A stretch of 64,000 nucleotides of DNA from Nymphaea colorata. Lineage: Eukaryota > Streptophyta > Magnoliopsida > Nymphaeales > Nymphaeaceae. Positions 9,979 through 22,306 of this stretch are shown here, in pieces (positions within the stretch are counted from its first letter, which is position 1; the number at the start of each line of letters is the position of its first letter). A program made the position numbers and the translations under genes. The notes below the pieces were generated by a model, which was not told where the DNA came from, did not search any database, and was given only the letters and a program-made list of their open reading frames with translations. The stretch covers positions 27,061,308-27,125,307 of the forward strand of contig NC_045139.1 in assembly GCF_008831285.2 (NCBI RefSeq), written 5' to 3'.

Positions 9979-10160
9979 TCTACAAAAATATTCCAAGGAC
10001 AAAAGCATTTGAAGAAAGTTGCACGTCATTGGAACAAATCACCAAAGAAATGCGCAAGTGTCAGCATTGTCAAGTCCAGACAAAAGGTTTCTGCCCCCAG
10101 CATGAAATTGTTGTACAAAGAATACTGGAATCCAAGGCAGAAAGCAATGAAACAAACGAA

Positions 10161-10858
10161 TGAAGACAAAACACCGACATGAATATATTCGTCACCGAAA
10201 GTGGAAAGATGAGTTATTTGTTTTCTTTTGATCATTGTCCTCACCAAAATCTGGCGAATCTTGTAGAGTTACTTTTACTTCTTGTAGTATTAGGGATTGA
10301 GTCAATCAGTGTGTGTTACTTCGCTAAATTATTGTACTTGCATTAGTTTGTTTAAATAGAAGTAGCCAAGCCCATGGGATGGCATCGGTCTTTTGCCATT
10401 TTTCTTGCTTTGTGCAAAACTTCAAACCTTCCTTTGTCGTGAGCAAAGAGAGACGTGAAGTCTGAGTGTGTATCACCTTTGCAAACATGTTTGATTTGAG
10501 AGGCATACATATTAACCGTGATAGAAGCTTCTTACCAAAATAGCCATGCCAAGTTAAAGATTACAAGACCAGATATCTTTTTCACTGGTGAGGATACAAT
10601 GAAACCATATAGTGTGCATTTTGAGCAGTTTTTCTTTATTGTTATTTTTTGTACATGAAGTTTCCTCGGAACAGATTTAGCATCAAAAAGCAGGAACCAT
10701 GAGGGTGGCTCCCACTAATGTTCGAGCCACAGCTTTTCCTTGTTATACCTGCTTTTTTCATTCCACCGAAGATGTTATTTTTCTATATAATGGCTTACTT
10801 AGACCAGAAAGTCCATAAAAAAAAGCCTAAAATGCATAAAATGGAAAGTATTGCATAC
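10161..10858. other. Possible viral noncoding region and intron DNA
   Basis: No coding frame is convincing. The first 200-300 bases follow the viral frames directly and contain a TTTAAATAGAAG box at about 10350, which could be the remains of a pararetrovirus promoter; this is inference only. From about 10560 to 10858 the sequence is ordinary A/T-rich DNA that I read as intron of the minus-strand aminotransferase gene. Confidence 0.3.
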
Positions 10859-12917
10859 CTCTGGGAACAAATAACCAGCCTGCAGCTTTGCCATATTTGG
10901 GTTCCGAGTAACACTTGTCTTGTATGCTTTAGAATATGAAAATAGTAGGCGTAGATTAAGTCCCTCGTTTCAGAATTTAAAGGAGCATATATGCACAATC
11001 AATCATGCTCACAGTAATCTCAAGTAAAGGAAGATGAGAAAAAAATCACCCGAATGAAGAAATTGTAGTTCCCCTTTAATTATCAGATTGTAATTGATCA
11101 TCATGATGATGATAAACATGTAGTAAAACAAACAAAACAGAGTGAAGAATATCTTCAAGAGAAACTATTAGAGCAAAATGGGTCCAGAAATATTTTAGGA
11201 AAAAAGGATGAAAGCATGTAATAGTTTATACTTTATAGTTATACACATGAACATGAATCGCACACATATTATCATATCCAAATTGCTCCATACAGACAGA
11301 AGAAACATGTCTTACAGAAAGCTTTTGCCTACATCAAGTTTAGATCCATTTTATTAGCTATGCCTACAGGTAGCTGCATGCACAACGAAGAGTAATATAA
11401 CAGTACACTGAATAAACTCAGTTTTTAACTTCTTCCTGCCTGTTTCCTGTGAAGCTCAAGCAAGTACAAGGTTGTTGGATCAGTGGATGTTACCATAATT
11501 TTTGGTATTGAAGATCTATGTATGATAAGGTATGCACATAGGAACACCAAAGCTTGAAAATTTCGTTAAGGCATAAAACTAATGGTTATAATATCACATG
11601 GATGATCTAGGGCCCTAGGCGTTCATCATATCACAGAAGATGCAGACATGATATTTATGGTGAAGGTAAACGACTGACTACAGAAACACATCAGTATTTT
11701 TTTTTTTCCTCTATCCCACCTACTGGTGCAGAATCAGTCAAGCAACTTGAATTCAACTCAGGCTTGACTGATAAACTTGGAACAAGCTCAACCTGCATAG
11801 TGGATGAGCCAAGCTTAAGCAAATAGTCAGCACTTATGAGCTGAGCTCAAGCAAACCCCTTCAAGCTTGGTTAGACTTGATAGGCTTGAATGGAAAAACA
11901 TTCCTCTTATTTATGTCATTACCACTCTTACAACATTAGATTTTCAAAACCATCCCCTAACCCAAGCCATTAGTATCTATCGCAATACCAGATTTATAAC
12001 CTGCTATCTTTTGACATAATTTTATGTTGTTATTGCCAACATCCTTTTAGTGACTTGCATACTGAAGATTTTTATGATAAAAAATAATTCTTTTGATCTC
12101 CATAAATTTTATCATAACAAAAAAGTCTGGATAACAAGATCTGTGACTATGGTGCTACCTAGCATTGATGAGGGCTTTGGAAATCTGAGATAAAGTTACC
12201 AACTAGCAGTTTTGAGCAAGTTGGCATCTTAGTAATAGGTTATTACAGGTCGAATGCTAACATTTTTTCTAGAACTTAGTTCTCCCTATCAGGCAATTGA
12301 TAAATGATTGTCATATCATACTTAATAGCCGATAGTTGATACCGATTTCAAACTTAAGACTGAATATCTGTGCCTTTTGAATACTCTTTCAGTGTTTTGC
12401 AATAACAGAGAAAAGAAATTTGCTGCAAAAGCATTACTTTTCTACAATACCAAGGCAGCTACACATGCAACAAGAATACCATCTTCAAGTGCTAACCACT
12501 ATACTTTCGTTACTTCGTCCTCTCAAACTACATCTTGAGTGTCTTTATCCTATCTGAAGTACACATTGTTCTTCTGGATATCAGGAAGTATAATGCAGGC
12601 AAGTGACACAAAAAAAGAGCAAAGTAGAAAAACAAACCTGTGGAAACACTAGACTTCTCAACAAGCTCAGCAATGCATCTGAAGTTTTCCTTGCTTCTGC
12701 TAAGAGCCACTGTCTTTGAACGACTAGAACTGCCAAACAAGCAAAAAGAAGCCGACCAAGAAACTAAGATAAAATCGAAGCCCCAGAGCCAAACAAGCAA
12801 AAGGAGGCCGACCAAGGAAATGAACACAACCAGGCACCTGGAGTTCAATGTGTTATGCCCAAGGAAGGCGCACGATGAAGAGGAGAGGTTCGAGGAGGGA
12901 AACACGAAAGACGACAT
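10859..12917 (-). CDS. AGD2: LL-diaminopimelate aminotransferase, plastid; first three exons only
   Basis: Three minus-strand exons splice in phase to 80 residues: 12917-12838 (ATG, 80 bp), 12729-12638 (92 bp) and 10926-10859 (68 bp). Every intron edge is GT-AG; intron 1 is 108 bp, intron 2 about 1.7 kb. The product starts with a Ser-rich, plastid-transit-like leader (MSSFVFPSSNLSSSS) and reaches YKTSVTRNPNM and then AKLQAGYLFPE, the hallmark N-terminus of plant LL-diaminopimelate aminotransferase (AGD2/DAP, a PLP enzyme of lysine synthesis in plastids; ALD1 is a near relative). After the donor at 10858 the next expected segment (starting around IARRRSAH) is not found anywhere to the left. 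Either the next intron is longer than 10 kb and contains the viral remnant and the Copia element, or the gene is truncated. No stop or frameshift occurs in the three exons. Confidence 0.85.
11735..11890. repeat. AAGCTTGAGCTC-type repeat in intron 2
   Basis: Clustered CAAGCTTAAGC, GAGCTGAGCTCAAGC and CAGGCTTGA words in both orientations, typical of the ends of some plant miniature elements. Lies inside intron 2 of the aminotransferase gene. No clear ends or target duplication. Confidence 0.35.
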
Positions 12918-13400
12918 CTTCGCCCTTCTTCCGCACACCTGAAGCCTTCCAACCTGAGCAACAACACAAAAAGAAATGGCCTGCGAGCATCAGTACCAGC
13001 GACTGAACCACAAAAAGGGAAATTTCACAGAATACATCCATTGCGAGCCAGAAGGCACGACGGCCTACACGCCCTCCATTTCCAGCTCAGCGGCCGGCGG
13101 AAGCGCACAACTACTGAGGACGATTCAAACTGCAGAACCATGATGCTTTCGTCCAACAAAGCGTTCCAACAGACGCCAATAGACGATAATGAGAAACAAG
13201 AAAAAGAAGATAGCACAACGAGAAACCGGCGGTACCCGAATGCAGGGAGGACAGAGAAGGAGCTCCCGACAAGCAGAACCGACTCACGATTGGATTGTGG
13301 GGGGACGGCCGGCGGCGCGTGCTCAAAGTCGGAGCAGCCCAGTTGCCATCCCCCCTTTCCCGTATAAGGCGTGGCCATTTCGGGTCCGAACCTGAATTAT
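12918..13400 (-). promoter_or_regulatory. 5' UTR/promoter region of the aminotransferase gene
   Basis: A GC-richer island just upstream of the start codon at 12917. Read on the minus strand it has a TTATAC box near 13365 (within GCCTTATACGGG), which could be a TATA box, and pyrimidine-rich leader DNA. A possible leader intron would end at TTGCTCAG about 12950. Frames here of 60-117 codons on either strand are not conserved-looking and I take them as untranslated leader. Confidence 0.4.
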
Positions 13401-14219
13401 CCAAATCCGATGTCCTTTTCTTTTCACCTGGTTGGTTAAATCGCAGATTCCAAGATAAAATAGCTTTAGAAGCTTTACGCTCCGGGTGAGCAATGCAGTC
13501 TCTAGCCTGTAACAGTTTATTCCAAATAAAAAAAATTATTAACTTATATGTAATTGACAAATTGTTATGTTATTCTTTTTCAACAAACCTTGTAAAATTT
13601 TGCTTGAATTGATCGATTTGAATCAAATAGATAGCAAATTAATTTGATTCATCCAACTGTAACATATACTATGTACTTTTGTTCTTTTGCCTGAGTTCAT
13701 ACCCCTTTAAATAGAGCCTTATTTGGTTATATTTGGACCCTTTTGATGGCCTAATTATATATTTTAAAATTAAAATTCTAAAGTGATGATCCTGGAACAT
13801 GATTGAAGAGAAAATTTATTCCTCCTTCCAAATTCTATATGCTTGATTGTCTAGAATGATTCTTCCAAAAAACTTTTCTACTATTTTGCGGCGTGCACAG
13901 GAAGAAAAAAGTCAATATCGACACTTAGAACCTATGACCTATTAAACCTCCAACAACTGATGATGCACACAGCCATTCCTTGTTGAATATTTTCAACTGC
14001 ATGTATTTCTCTTAAACATTATTTTCTAATGTCAAATACCCTGCAACATGATATACTAAAGAATAAAATTTAATATTAATATAGCGGAAAATTAAAATCA
14101 ATCGGTTGACGTATGTTGTTGGATGACTAAATATAAAACTCATTACTAAGAAGGCGTTTGATTACTGTAGATTTTAAATCTAAGGACTTGATGTAGATCA
14201 GATGTTCAAAACCAGAGCC
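13401..14219. other. Anonymous A/T-rich intergenic DNA
   Basis: I see no gene, structured repeat or element end in this stretch. Confidence 0.5.
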
Positions 14220-14495
14220 TAGGCCCCGATGCCCAAAACCCGACCCTGGGCCCAGTGCAGCCCAGTTACAATAAAAAACTATTTTTTTATATATAAAATA
14301 AAATTTTGAGTATAAAACACATTTTTAATAATAAAATATATATTATTAATAAAATAAAAATAATATTTAAAATTTATCCGATCGAATCGAGCTTTTGTTG
14401 GGCTAACCTGAGCTGGTTTTTTAAGGCCCGAACTTGGGCCCGATCGGGCAAAATACTAGGTATCCATTGGGCACCCGGCTGGATGTTCACCTCTA
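14220..14495. mobile_element. Degenerate GGCC-rich miniature element
   Basis: GC-rich ends (TAGGCCCCGATGCCC at the left; GGGCCCGATCGGGC and GGGCACCCGGC near the right) surround an A/T-rich core at 14275-14370. This is the same plan as the hAT-type element at 8859-9163. No target duplication is recognisable, so the ends are estimates and the copy is old. Confidence 0.5.
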
Positions 14496-16017
14496 GTTCC
14501 ACCGACTGTGCCATTTATTCGCACATCTCTCACAAATGGGGAGTTGCACAAAGCAGAAAAAATTTAAAATTGATTAGAAAATAAATTTTAAGAGAAAGGG
14601 ATTCGTCGATTGAGGCCCGATTGTTATTGCCACCTTTAACAAGGGTAATCGGTCCAAGATCCAAAATTTTTCAAACTTGATAAGTCATTTGGTAGTTTTT
14701 CTCTTATATGTTTGTGCAAGGATTTTGAAGTTCATTTGGATTTGGTTTAGAATTGGGATTCGATTGGACATAACTTAACTCACTTAGTTTTTGGCTATGG
14801 TGAATTGGTGCATTTGTGGAGTGAGTGCGTGTATGCATTTAAGAAGTAAACATCTAAGTCTATCTTGGTCGAAACATGTGCATTCGGAAAATTGGGGAGT
14901 TTTTGGGAATCAGTAAAAAAAGAAATATGAATACTTGTTAGTACGTTCTTCTTCCCATCCGTAGCAGGTGGGTCCATGACTCCAATGCCTACTCTGCCAA
15001 AAAATTTCATTAAATTAATCCTCATAGTAAGGACCTTTGAGAAGTTCTACACATGCAATAATCTAAGGGTGAAAAGGACAGTGGTATCGACAGCCGGCGA
15101 TGCACGACACGATACCATCGACACGTCCCCGTCTGACGACACCCATTGTGGAACCGAAAGCCCACTATATACATGACAGCAGATTACAGCTTCTCCCACA
15201 GTGTCCCACAAAAACTGATCTCTCCACGGGTCCACTTCAAGATCTGGACCTTAGACCCGCTTATTCTTCCCAATCATGTGGTACGTTGGTCGAAACATGG
15301 ACATTCCTTTTTCATGAATTGGATTCTTTTAGAATTTCTTGGGATGAAGATTATTCTCTTGAAACTTAAATTTTGATTGAAATACTTGACTCTTTTTTTA
15401 AAAAAAAAACTTGAAAAGTGCATTTTCAAAGACTTGTAGAGATCCGACTTCCCTTTGTTGCTATCAACTTTGACTATCAACAGTGCCAAGTCCTTATGCT
15501 CCGATCAAAAGAGGTTTTTCTTGGAAGCCCATTCGATTAGGCTTTCAAATTTTCCTTGGTTTTGATAAACTGATTTTCAAAGTCAGAAATTTCCAAAAGA
15601 ACTTTCAGAAATATATATTTGAATAAGAGATGGCTCGTTTTTATGATAAGCTCAATTTTATTGCTATACCATTCATAGGGTATGGGGAGTTATAGAACTC
15701 AATTATCACACATTCGTGGAAAAAGAGTATTTATTATTCATCCTTCACTCATCCATCTCTTTTCATATACATCATCAAGAAAATCATCCAAGTCATAAGC
15801 TAATGAGCCAATTTCCCACTGAAGTTTTTGCTGCAATTTCACACGAATAGTACCCCTTTAAAATCAGGATTTAGTTTTGGGAGTAGGCTGGTTGCCAAAA
15901 CACTATTGTCTAGTTTTCAAAACTGGTTTGGGATGATTGTAAAAATAACGGGAATGCATGCATATATGCTTCAAGCATGTACAATTTTTTTGTGGCGTCC
16001 CAACTGGTTTTGATGAT
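14496..16017. other. Anonymous intergenic DNA
   Basis: No convincing gene. A short GC-richer patch at 15080-15260 contains only brief overlapping frames. The rest is A/T-rich. Confidence 0.45.
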
Positions 16018-16297
16018 TGAGGCTGGGCATGGGGCCGGGCTGCCGCCAGGTACCCTATACTCCGGGCCGAAAAAAAGGCACCGGTTCGGCCCAATAATTT
16101 TTTTTGATATTTATTTTATTAATTTTTATCTATAAATATAATATTTTATTATGATTAATTATATTTTTATATATTTTATATTTAAAAATATTTTTTAAAT
16201 TCAATCAAGCCAAGCCCGGGCTGAGCTCAGGCTTGTGTTTTAATGGTTGAACCGAGCCCGGGCCTAGGTTTCGGGCCCAGGCTTATTCATGCTTAGC
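16018..16297. mobile_element. Degenerate GGCC-rich miniature element
   Basis: Starts TGAGGCTGGGCATGGGGCC, close to the TAGGGCTGGGCATCGGGCC end of the intact family member at 29422, and ends in GAGCCCGGGCC and CGGGCCCAGGC words. The core (16098-16200) is nearly pure A/T. No 8-bp duplication could be found at the right end. Confidence 0.5.
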
Positions 16298-18620
16298 TTT
16301 TAAATAAATCTACTAATAATCTCTCCCACATGTTGGCTCTTCCATTCATTTTAAGCGAGAAATAAAAAGAGATTCAATTGAACTGCTTACCTTCCTTTGA
16401 CAAAAGAAGATAGAGCAGTTTCTTGAAAGGGATGTAGTTAGATTAGGATATCATACGGCCACTGGTTGGGAACAACTACATTGCTATTGCTCGATTCAAA
16501 TGGGGCAGCTTGAGGTCACGATAATGAGTGCCAATTCTGCTCATTTTGAGGAGCAATACACTGCTGCTAATGGGGAGAACAAAAGCACCACCCTTGTGAG
16601 GCTAAAGCTGATGATGCCCAAGCTAAGATGCTGACGCCTGATGCAGCGGTTGCTGGAGAAAGGATGGTGCATGGCCATTGACACGAGCTGGATTGTTGGA
16701 CGCCCAACCCAACCTGCAGAGGTGTTAGCCGAAGTTGATGGTTGCTGGAGGAGGCAGCAACTGATGCTCGGCCTGCCTAGCTGAAGAAAACTCTTCAAAA
16801 AAACCCCCCTTGCTAACTAGCTGTGTGCTCTAGTTATAGAGCCTTAGTCATGATGCTGTTCTAGTCTTTGAAAAGGAGATTGAAGAGCACGCCAAGGTTG
16901 AGCGGCTCTTGATTCAATTTTTTTTTTTCTCTCTTTTTTTAAGCTTTGTTCTAATTGAAAGTGGGACGGGAGGGCATGCCTGCAAGAGGCTGCCCTTCCA
17001 ATGGTCCTTGAAAGTAGATCAGCTTCATAATGATGCTGATCTACTTAGATTTTCCTAAGTCCAACTGCGCTAAGAAAGAGAGTGAGAACACGCCTACGGG
17101 GTGGGATGGCTCTCTAACTCGTCCCTTTAATTTAGCTCTACTTGAGCTTAACTTAGACTCTTTTCTCCTTTTTTTTTTTTGACACCCAGCCTGCTTAATG
17201 AGGTTGGCTTGGGTTTTTGATTGAGCTCGTTCAAGAACCCCTTTTCTCAAGAGACAGTGGAGAGCACGTTAAAAGACAATTGCTCTTAGAAAATTTTGGA
17301 AATTTGCTGGGTTTGATTGAGCTAGTTTGACGTTTAGTTTGGAATCATTCACAATGGTCTCGGGAGAGCACGCCCAAACGAGCAGCTTTAGCTAGAAAAA
17401 TTTTAGAAAGTGCACCAACTTTAAGTGAGCTGGTTTTCAAAATAACTTGAAGCAAAAAACACGCCAAAAGACAGCTAGTCTTTTGATTGAATGCCAATTT
17501 CGATTGAATTGGTCTATTTAAAATCATTCAACGATGATTTTAAAGGCAAAAAGGAGTTATTTCATTAGAATGATTTTAGGAGAGAGAATTGACTTCAAAT
17601 TCTCATTATTCACTTTCTTGGTTGGCATTTAACTAAGAGAAATCTAATTTCCAAATTGAAAATTTGGAATCAGATCACGTGATAACTAGACAGGATCTAC
17701 CTCGTTCATGTGAGTTTCGCTAGACTTTGACAGTTTTTATTCCAAAATATAGATTTTATCATGTTTTGAATAATCTCTAGCGAGTTGCGGTGAGTGGATT
17801 AAATGTTCACTGAGTACAATTCAATTGCTCAGTGAATCAAATTCTTTTGATTTGTTTGAGTCGGATCATACGACCATGCACTCTGAATTGTATAAATGGA
17901 CTTGAGTTGCCTTTGAATTAAGGTTTTTGGGTGATTGACATGGACATTTTAGTCCAGTGTTCCAATAATCTGGGATTTAACTAAGTTAACATTTTAACTT
18001 AGTCTAGATTAGGAATTTGAATTCCCGTTGGAATCAAATTATGAATCTTGGACTTAGCTCCTTGGGTTTGGTCCAGATTGATCCCATAACTTCATTGAAT
18101 TTGAATTTAGAATTTTTGTTGTGCAATTCATAATTCTAAGTGGATTGAGACTCGGGTCCAGGATTGGATTGCGTAGACATTGAGGTGGGTGGCTTGAAAG
18201 TTTGCTTGAAAGAATTTCCAAAGTTGCAACCGAGAAAAATTTGGGGTGTTACGAGTTTGGGGTTTTTTTTTAGCACTGGTTCAAGTGAGTCTTTGCTCAA
18301 CTCAGACAGACAGTGCAAGAGTTAACATGAAAACTGATCCTCCATGAGAGCAAGAGCCCTATGTGTTGGCATGACTCAAGGATCAATCATGTCCTTGTAC
18401 TAAGAGGTGGGTATATGTTGGCAATTCTTGGAAATTTGTGGAAAAAAATTGCTAAAATCTACAAAAATGGAATGACCAAATTTTCTTTAGAGGCAATGCA
18501 CTAAAGAAAACAAGTAATAAAAGATGTAGCCGGTGCATCAATCTCACAAATACTCACACAATAATGAACAATCAATGATATTGTGTCGACTCCTCAAGTA
18601 GAAATGGCCAATGCAGTCAG
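16298..18620. repeat. Decayed repeat with recurring GAGCACGCC words, then anonymous DNA
   Basis: Between 16860 and 17560 the motif GAGCACGCC or AACACGCC(A/C)AA recurs at about 16877, 17088, 17366 and 17459, each followed by a short A/G-rich piece and a TTGATTGA or TTTAAATC-like piece, suggesting a badly decayed tandem or LTR-derived repeat. The remainder (17560-18620) has no gene that I can recognise. Confidence 0.35.
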
Positions 18621-21420
18621 TGGAAAGGAAAAGGCCAACAATGCTTCAAAAGACCAACAAAATGGACCAAGTTTAATAAATGGCAACAAGGGAAATCACA
18701 GATTTCTCATGCAGGCTAAAGATTGACAATGATTTGATGGTAGAAGAATGTTGTGGACTGACACTGCCTGGCCCAACCAAACGAGTGGTATGGGACATTC
18801 AAGCAGCCAATCTAGGCATTACTTGGGAAGCAAGTAGTATCATACTTTCAATCGAGCAGCAAGCATTGCACTTTGGATGTGTAGTGTGGTGGTGCAAGGA
18901 TGAAATATGTAAGTGCAGGGTCAACAGTTTGGGTTTTGGCTGTTTTGTCATATGGTTTCCCATGTGTAGGGTTAGACTATGAATGAGGTTTGTGGGTTAA
19001 GCCTAATCCTCTAGGTGGAGCATAGGGCCAAGCAGATGAAAGCTCGACCTCAAGTAAAGCGATGATTGGACACCTTGCTTAACACACTTTGTTAACCACT
19101 AACTTCATCTGGAGGCTTCCAGCTCGGTTATTTACCAAATCCTGTAGATGTTAGTTATATAGAACATCCTTGCTTTCAAAATTTTGATTTGAAAGGGGGC
19201 AGAACTATTTCAAGGAATGACATATTCTGATTAGGCGTTACAACTATTGCTTGCCGATAGCCACTAAGGAGATGAACCTAGGTGATGGCTTGGCGAGTGC
19301 TGAATGCTCGTTGTCTAATCTGACATTCCGGACGAAAGAAAAGCTTTTGTTACTTAGGAAAAGATAGGCAGGCTAAAGGCCTAGGGCAACCTTCAGCATC
19401 ACATGGGCCAAGAATTGGCTTAAAATATGGGATTTTGATGGTAATGGTCGCATAAAAAAATGATATTGAACGTCTTTCGTGTTATGTTGTTGCTTACAAC
19501 GGAAGCAGAAAAATATGCCTATGAAAGGGAGAAAACCACCTCCTTTGTCTCTCTCACTATAGAAGGAAAATGTGCAAAGAGATCAAAATACTACCATCTA
19601 TCTTATTACCTCATGATCCAATTATCTCTACCAAATAAGCTAGGAATTAATGAATCTTACACTAGTGGTAATTTTTTTCTCCTCTTTGTTTCATCCCCCA
19701 TGAATTTCCCTATATAATTAAGGGTCGAAAGCATTGGAGACATTTTGTCTATTCAAAATGGATGTTAAGAAGCCTTCTCTCACTCTATCAGTTGAAAGTG
19801 TTTTGACGACTCTCTATTAGATAATTTTATCTTTTGTGTGAAAAATCCCTTAAGGAAATTTTATACATAACCCCTCATATGCTCAACCATAATTTTTGAA
19901 ACCTATAAAAACAAATATATAGTTTTGCAATTTTCTGCCTTAGTAGCTCTGTTAAACTTTAGGAAGAGAATAAGGTATGGTTGCTTTTTAATTTAAAAAG
20001 GTTGCCTCAAACACCTGAAAACCAACAATATGGATCTAGCGTTCTTGGACGAACCCAGTAGGAAGGCTATTTACTCGAAAAAATTTGTTTCTTTTGAAGC
20101 TTGCATCACCTACTAAACCTCTTCCTCTTAATATGTTCAAGAAGATTGATATCTTTCTCTTGCTCACTAATTCCTCTTTTGCTAGAAGGAATAGGATGAG
20201 ATGCACCCATTTTCTCCCTCAGGGTGAACCAAGTTTAAAATAATTTGTGTAGAACATGTTTGATCTCTTCTTGAAAATAATATCTGACATCATTGTATTA
20301 AAGCATATTGTTCCCTCCATTTTCTATGATTTTCTTGAAAAACATAAATATTATATCCCTCAACCATTTTACCCTGATGTCACATCTTTTCCTACACCAA
20401 TAAAAGTTGGTTAAAATATGCAACAAAAAATTGGATAGGTTGGGTTAAGCGAGTATCCTTAACCATGCGTACAAACAAGGATCATGAAGGACGTTCCTGT
20501 CCATAATTGGGTATATGCCAATTGCATCCTCTTTTCAATGAAAAAATGTGTAAACTTAAAATATAAAAATATGTCAGTTTACTTCTTATATATGCCCTTT
20601 GAATTTGTTAGTTTACTTTGTCATTTATGCTTTTTGAATTGCCACTTTAATTTCTAAGAGTTCTTTTGGGTTTATTTTTTGGAATACCATTGAAGATGAC
20701 ATGACATGATGACAAATTTTTTAATGATTTTATTATAATATTTAGTGCTATAATAGTTTTTTTTTTTTTTTTTACATGAGTTATATTTTTTAAAAGTAAA
20801 ACACTGTAAGTTTTCATTTACTCAGAAACTATACAACTTTTTGTTCTCATCTTCCTTATAAATTGTTTCTAATTTTAGAAAGTTAAACCTGAGTCACCAT
20901 TGTTTCAATTGAATGCTCGTGAGTCAAATCAAGGTTTTGCATGCGTATAGCCCCCTGCTGGTCTAAGAGTACAACGTACCCATTTGTACAAGACCCCAGA
21001 GCAAGCACAACCTAAGTAAAGTAAACAATCCCTCAATAAGTACCTCACTATACAAGAATATCACTCAAGTGTGGTGGAGTGGTACAATATTTTGCTCAAA
21101 TAAACCACCAAGAGATAGAGAGGTCGAGACTGAGGGAGACAACCGGTTAGGGCGGGTAGGCACTGCAGCCAGGCTAGAGAGAAGCTGGGCTTGGTTGTCG
21201 TGCACTTAGGGAAGTAGGCGGATCCCATGGGATTAGATTCAAGCAGGTCCATTTAAGGTTCTACCGCCTCCCTTGGGTGCTGGATGGCCAAAGGATGTGG
21301 ATGGCTCATCTAGCTAGGCCGGGACGAGTAGGATACATAGGAAAGGGGCTGCTGGTTAGGCCGAGCTGAAGATGCTACACTTGGCGTTGGTTAAGAGGGG
21401 TTGCGGGGTTGTTTGAGTGT
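18621..21420. other. Anonymous DNA, no gene recognised
   Basis: The longest open frame (18680-18982, 100 codons) starts with ATG but matches no family I know and shows no flanking splice or promoter signals. The rest reads as old transposon debris, with a poly-T run at 20758-20773. Confidence 0.4.
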
Positions 21421-21426
21421 AAGTAA

Positions 21427-21605
21427 GAGCGGAGCCAAAGATCTTTTATAAGGGGGTTGAATTAAAGTTTCTAAATTTTGACATATGAACCGAACTATCA
21501 TTTTTCAAAGTAAGTTTTTTTTTAAATTTACATGTAATTTTTTTTTTTTTAATTTGAGGTGAAGCAGGGCGGATACGAGGGCCCCTACTCCTGGCTCCAC
21601 CCCTT
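21427..21605. mobile_element. Miniature element with GGAGCCA ends
   Basis: Begins with GAGCGGAGCCAAAGA and ends with CTGGCTCCACCCCTT, a loose inverted repeat around a T/A-rich core. A related sequence is at 62833-63005 and a shorter similar piece at 23705-23800. Ends are approximate. Confidence 0.4.
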
Positions 21606-21658
21606 AATGCAAATGGATACGAGCGCCCCTACTCCTGGCTCCACCCCTTAGTGCAAAT
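21571..21658. repeat. 44-bp tandem duplication
   Basis: Two adjacent 44-bp copies (21571-21614 and 21615-21658) beginning GGATACGAG and containing CCCCTACTCCTGGCTCC; they differ at two positions. Directly at the right end of the miniature element. Confidence 0.85.
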
Positions 21659-22306
21659 GGATAGATTCCAACGGCTAGCACAGCATGCCGTGCATGGTCG
21701 AGGGACTAGCTTGAGGCTGACGCAGGCCGGGACAAGTTGGTGCACAACCTGATGCAGAGGGCCAGGTGCCATTGGGCTGTCGAATGGTCCGGCAGTCTTG
21801 AGAATAGGGTAGTGCTGAAGGCTACGCTCGAGCCCAACAAGGCGGCTGCCGAGAGTGGGCTGGCAATAGCTGGGCATCTATAGTTCGTCACTCTCAAAAA
21901 GGTGGTGGCGACGGCCCAAGCTTTGCCGAAGGTGGATCAAACCAACTAGCGCCAGGGTCATTGTAGCAATCTCAGCAGTGGTTGGCCCCTTCATCGGTCG
22001 TGTATGGCTGGAAATCTGGCTTTCAGTGGGCAGGAGGAAGGAGCCAGACAGATCGGGGAAGAGAGAGGGTGTGGACACGAAACCAAACCACAAAAATCCA
22101 CAAGAAAAATAGGGAGGCTTACCAGGCACAGGACTACATGCACAACCATTGTTACCACGGTTGTGCATATAGTCCTGTCCACCCCTCTAATGTGGATTTC
22201 AATGCCTTAACTTGACCAGCTTACTTACGCTCAAGCTCAGCGCGCACACACTCACACATATAAAATCTTTTGTATTCTATGTTCATAAGTTGTTGATTGC
22301 GTGCAG

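Larger units (their letters stand above)
8050..10160 (+). pseudogene. Endogenous pararetrovirus (Caulimoviridae) polymerase remnant
   Basis: Translation in several frames gives the reverse transcriptase and RNase H region of a plant pararetrovirus. From 8150 one frame shows an RT start with FSKFDCKSGYHQIK and, near 8380, VMPFGLKNAPSQF; this frame has in-frame stops. The reading then shifts to a frame with the catalytic YIDD at about 8456-8467 and the caulimovirid-style FLGCLNYVGSYI segment at about 8710. A 305-bp miniature transposon splits the connection (8859-9163). RNase H resumes near 9180 with STDAS, shifts frame near 9270, and ends with the SLPDALARE stretch at about 9540. At least three frame or stop lesions plus the insertion make it non-functional. 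Capsid, movement and protease regions are not visible. Family-level assignment is good; the genus (perhaps Florendovirus-like) is inference. Confidence 0.8.

Noticed and set aside
12528-12938. 136-codon minus-strand frame with apparent membrane segments
   Set aside because: It reads through intron 1 and into intron 2 of the aminotransferase gene; the spliced exons explain the conserved parts and the hydrophobic stretch is intron.
18680-18982. 100-codon frame starting with ATG
   Set aside because: No family resemblance, no splice or promoter context; kept only as a note in the anonymous region.
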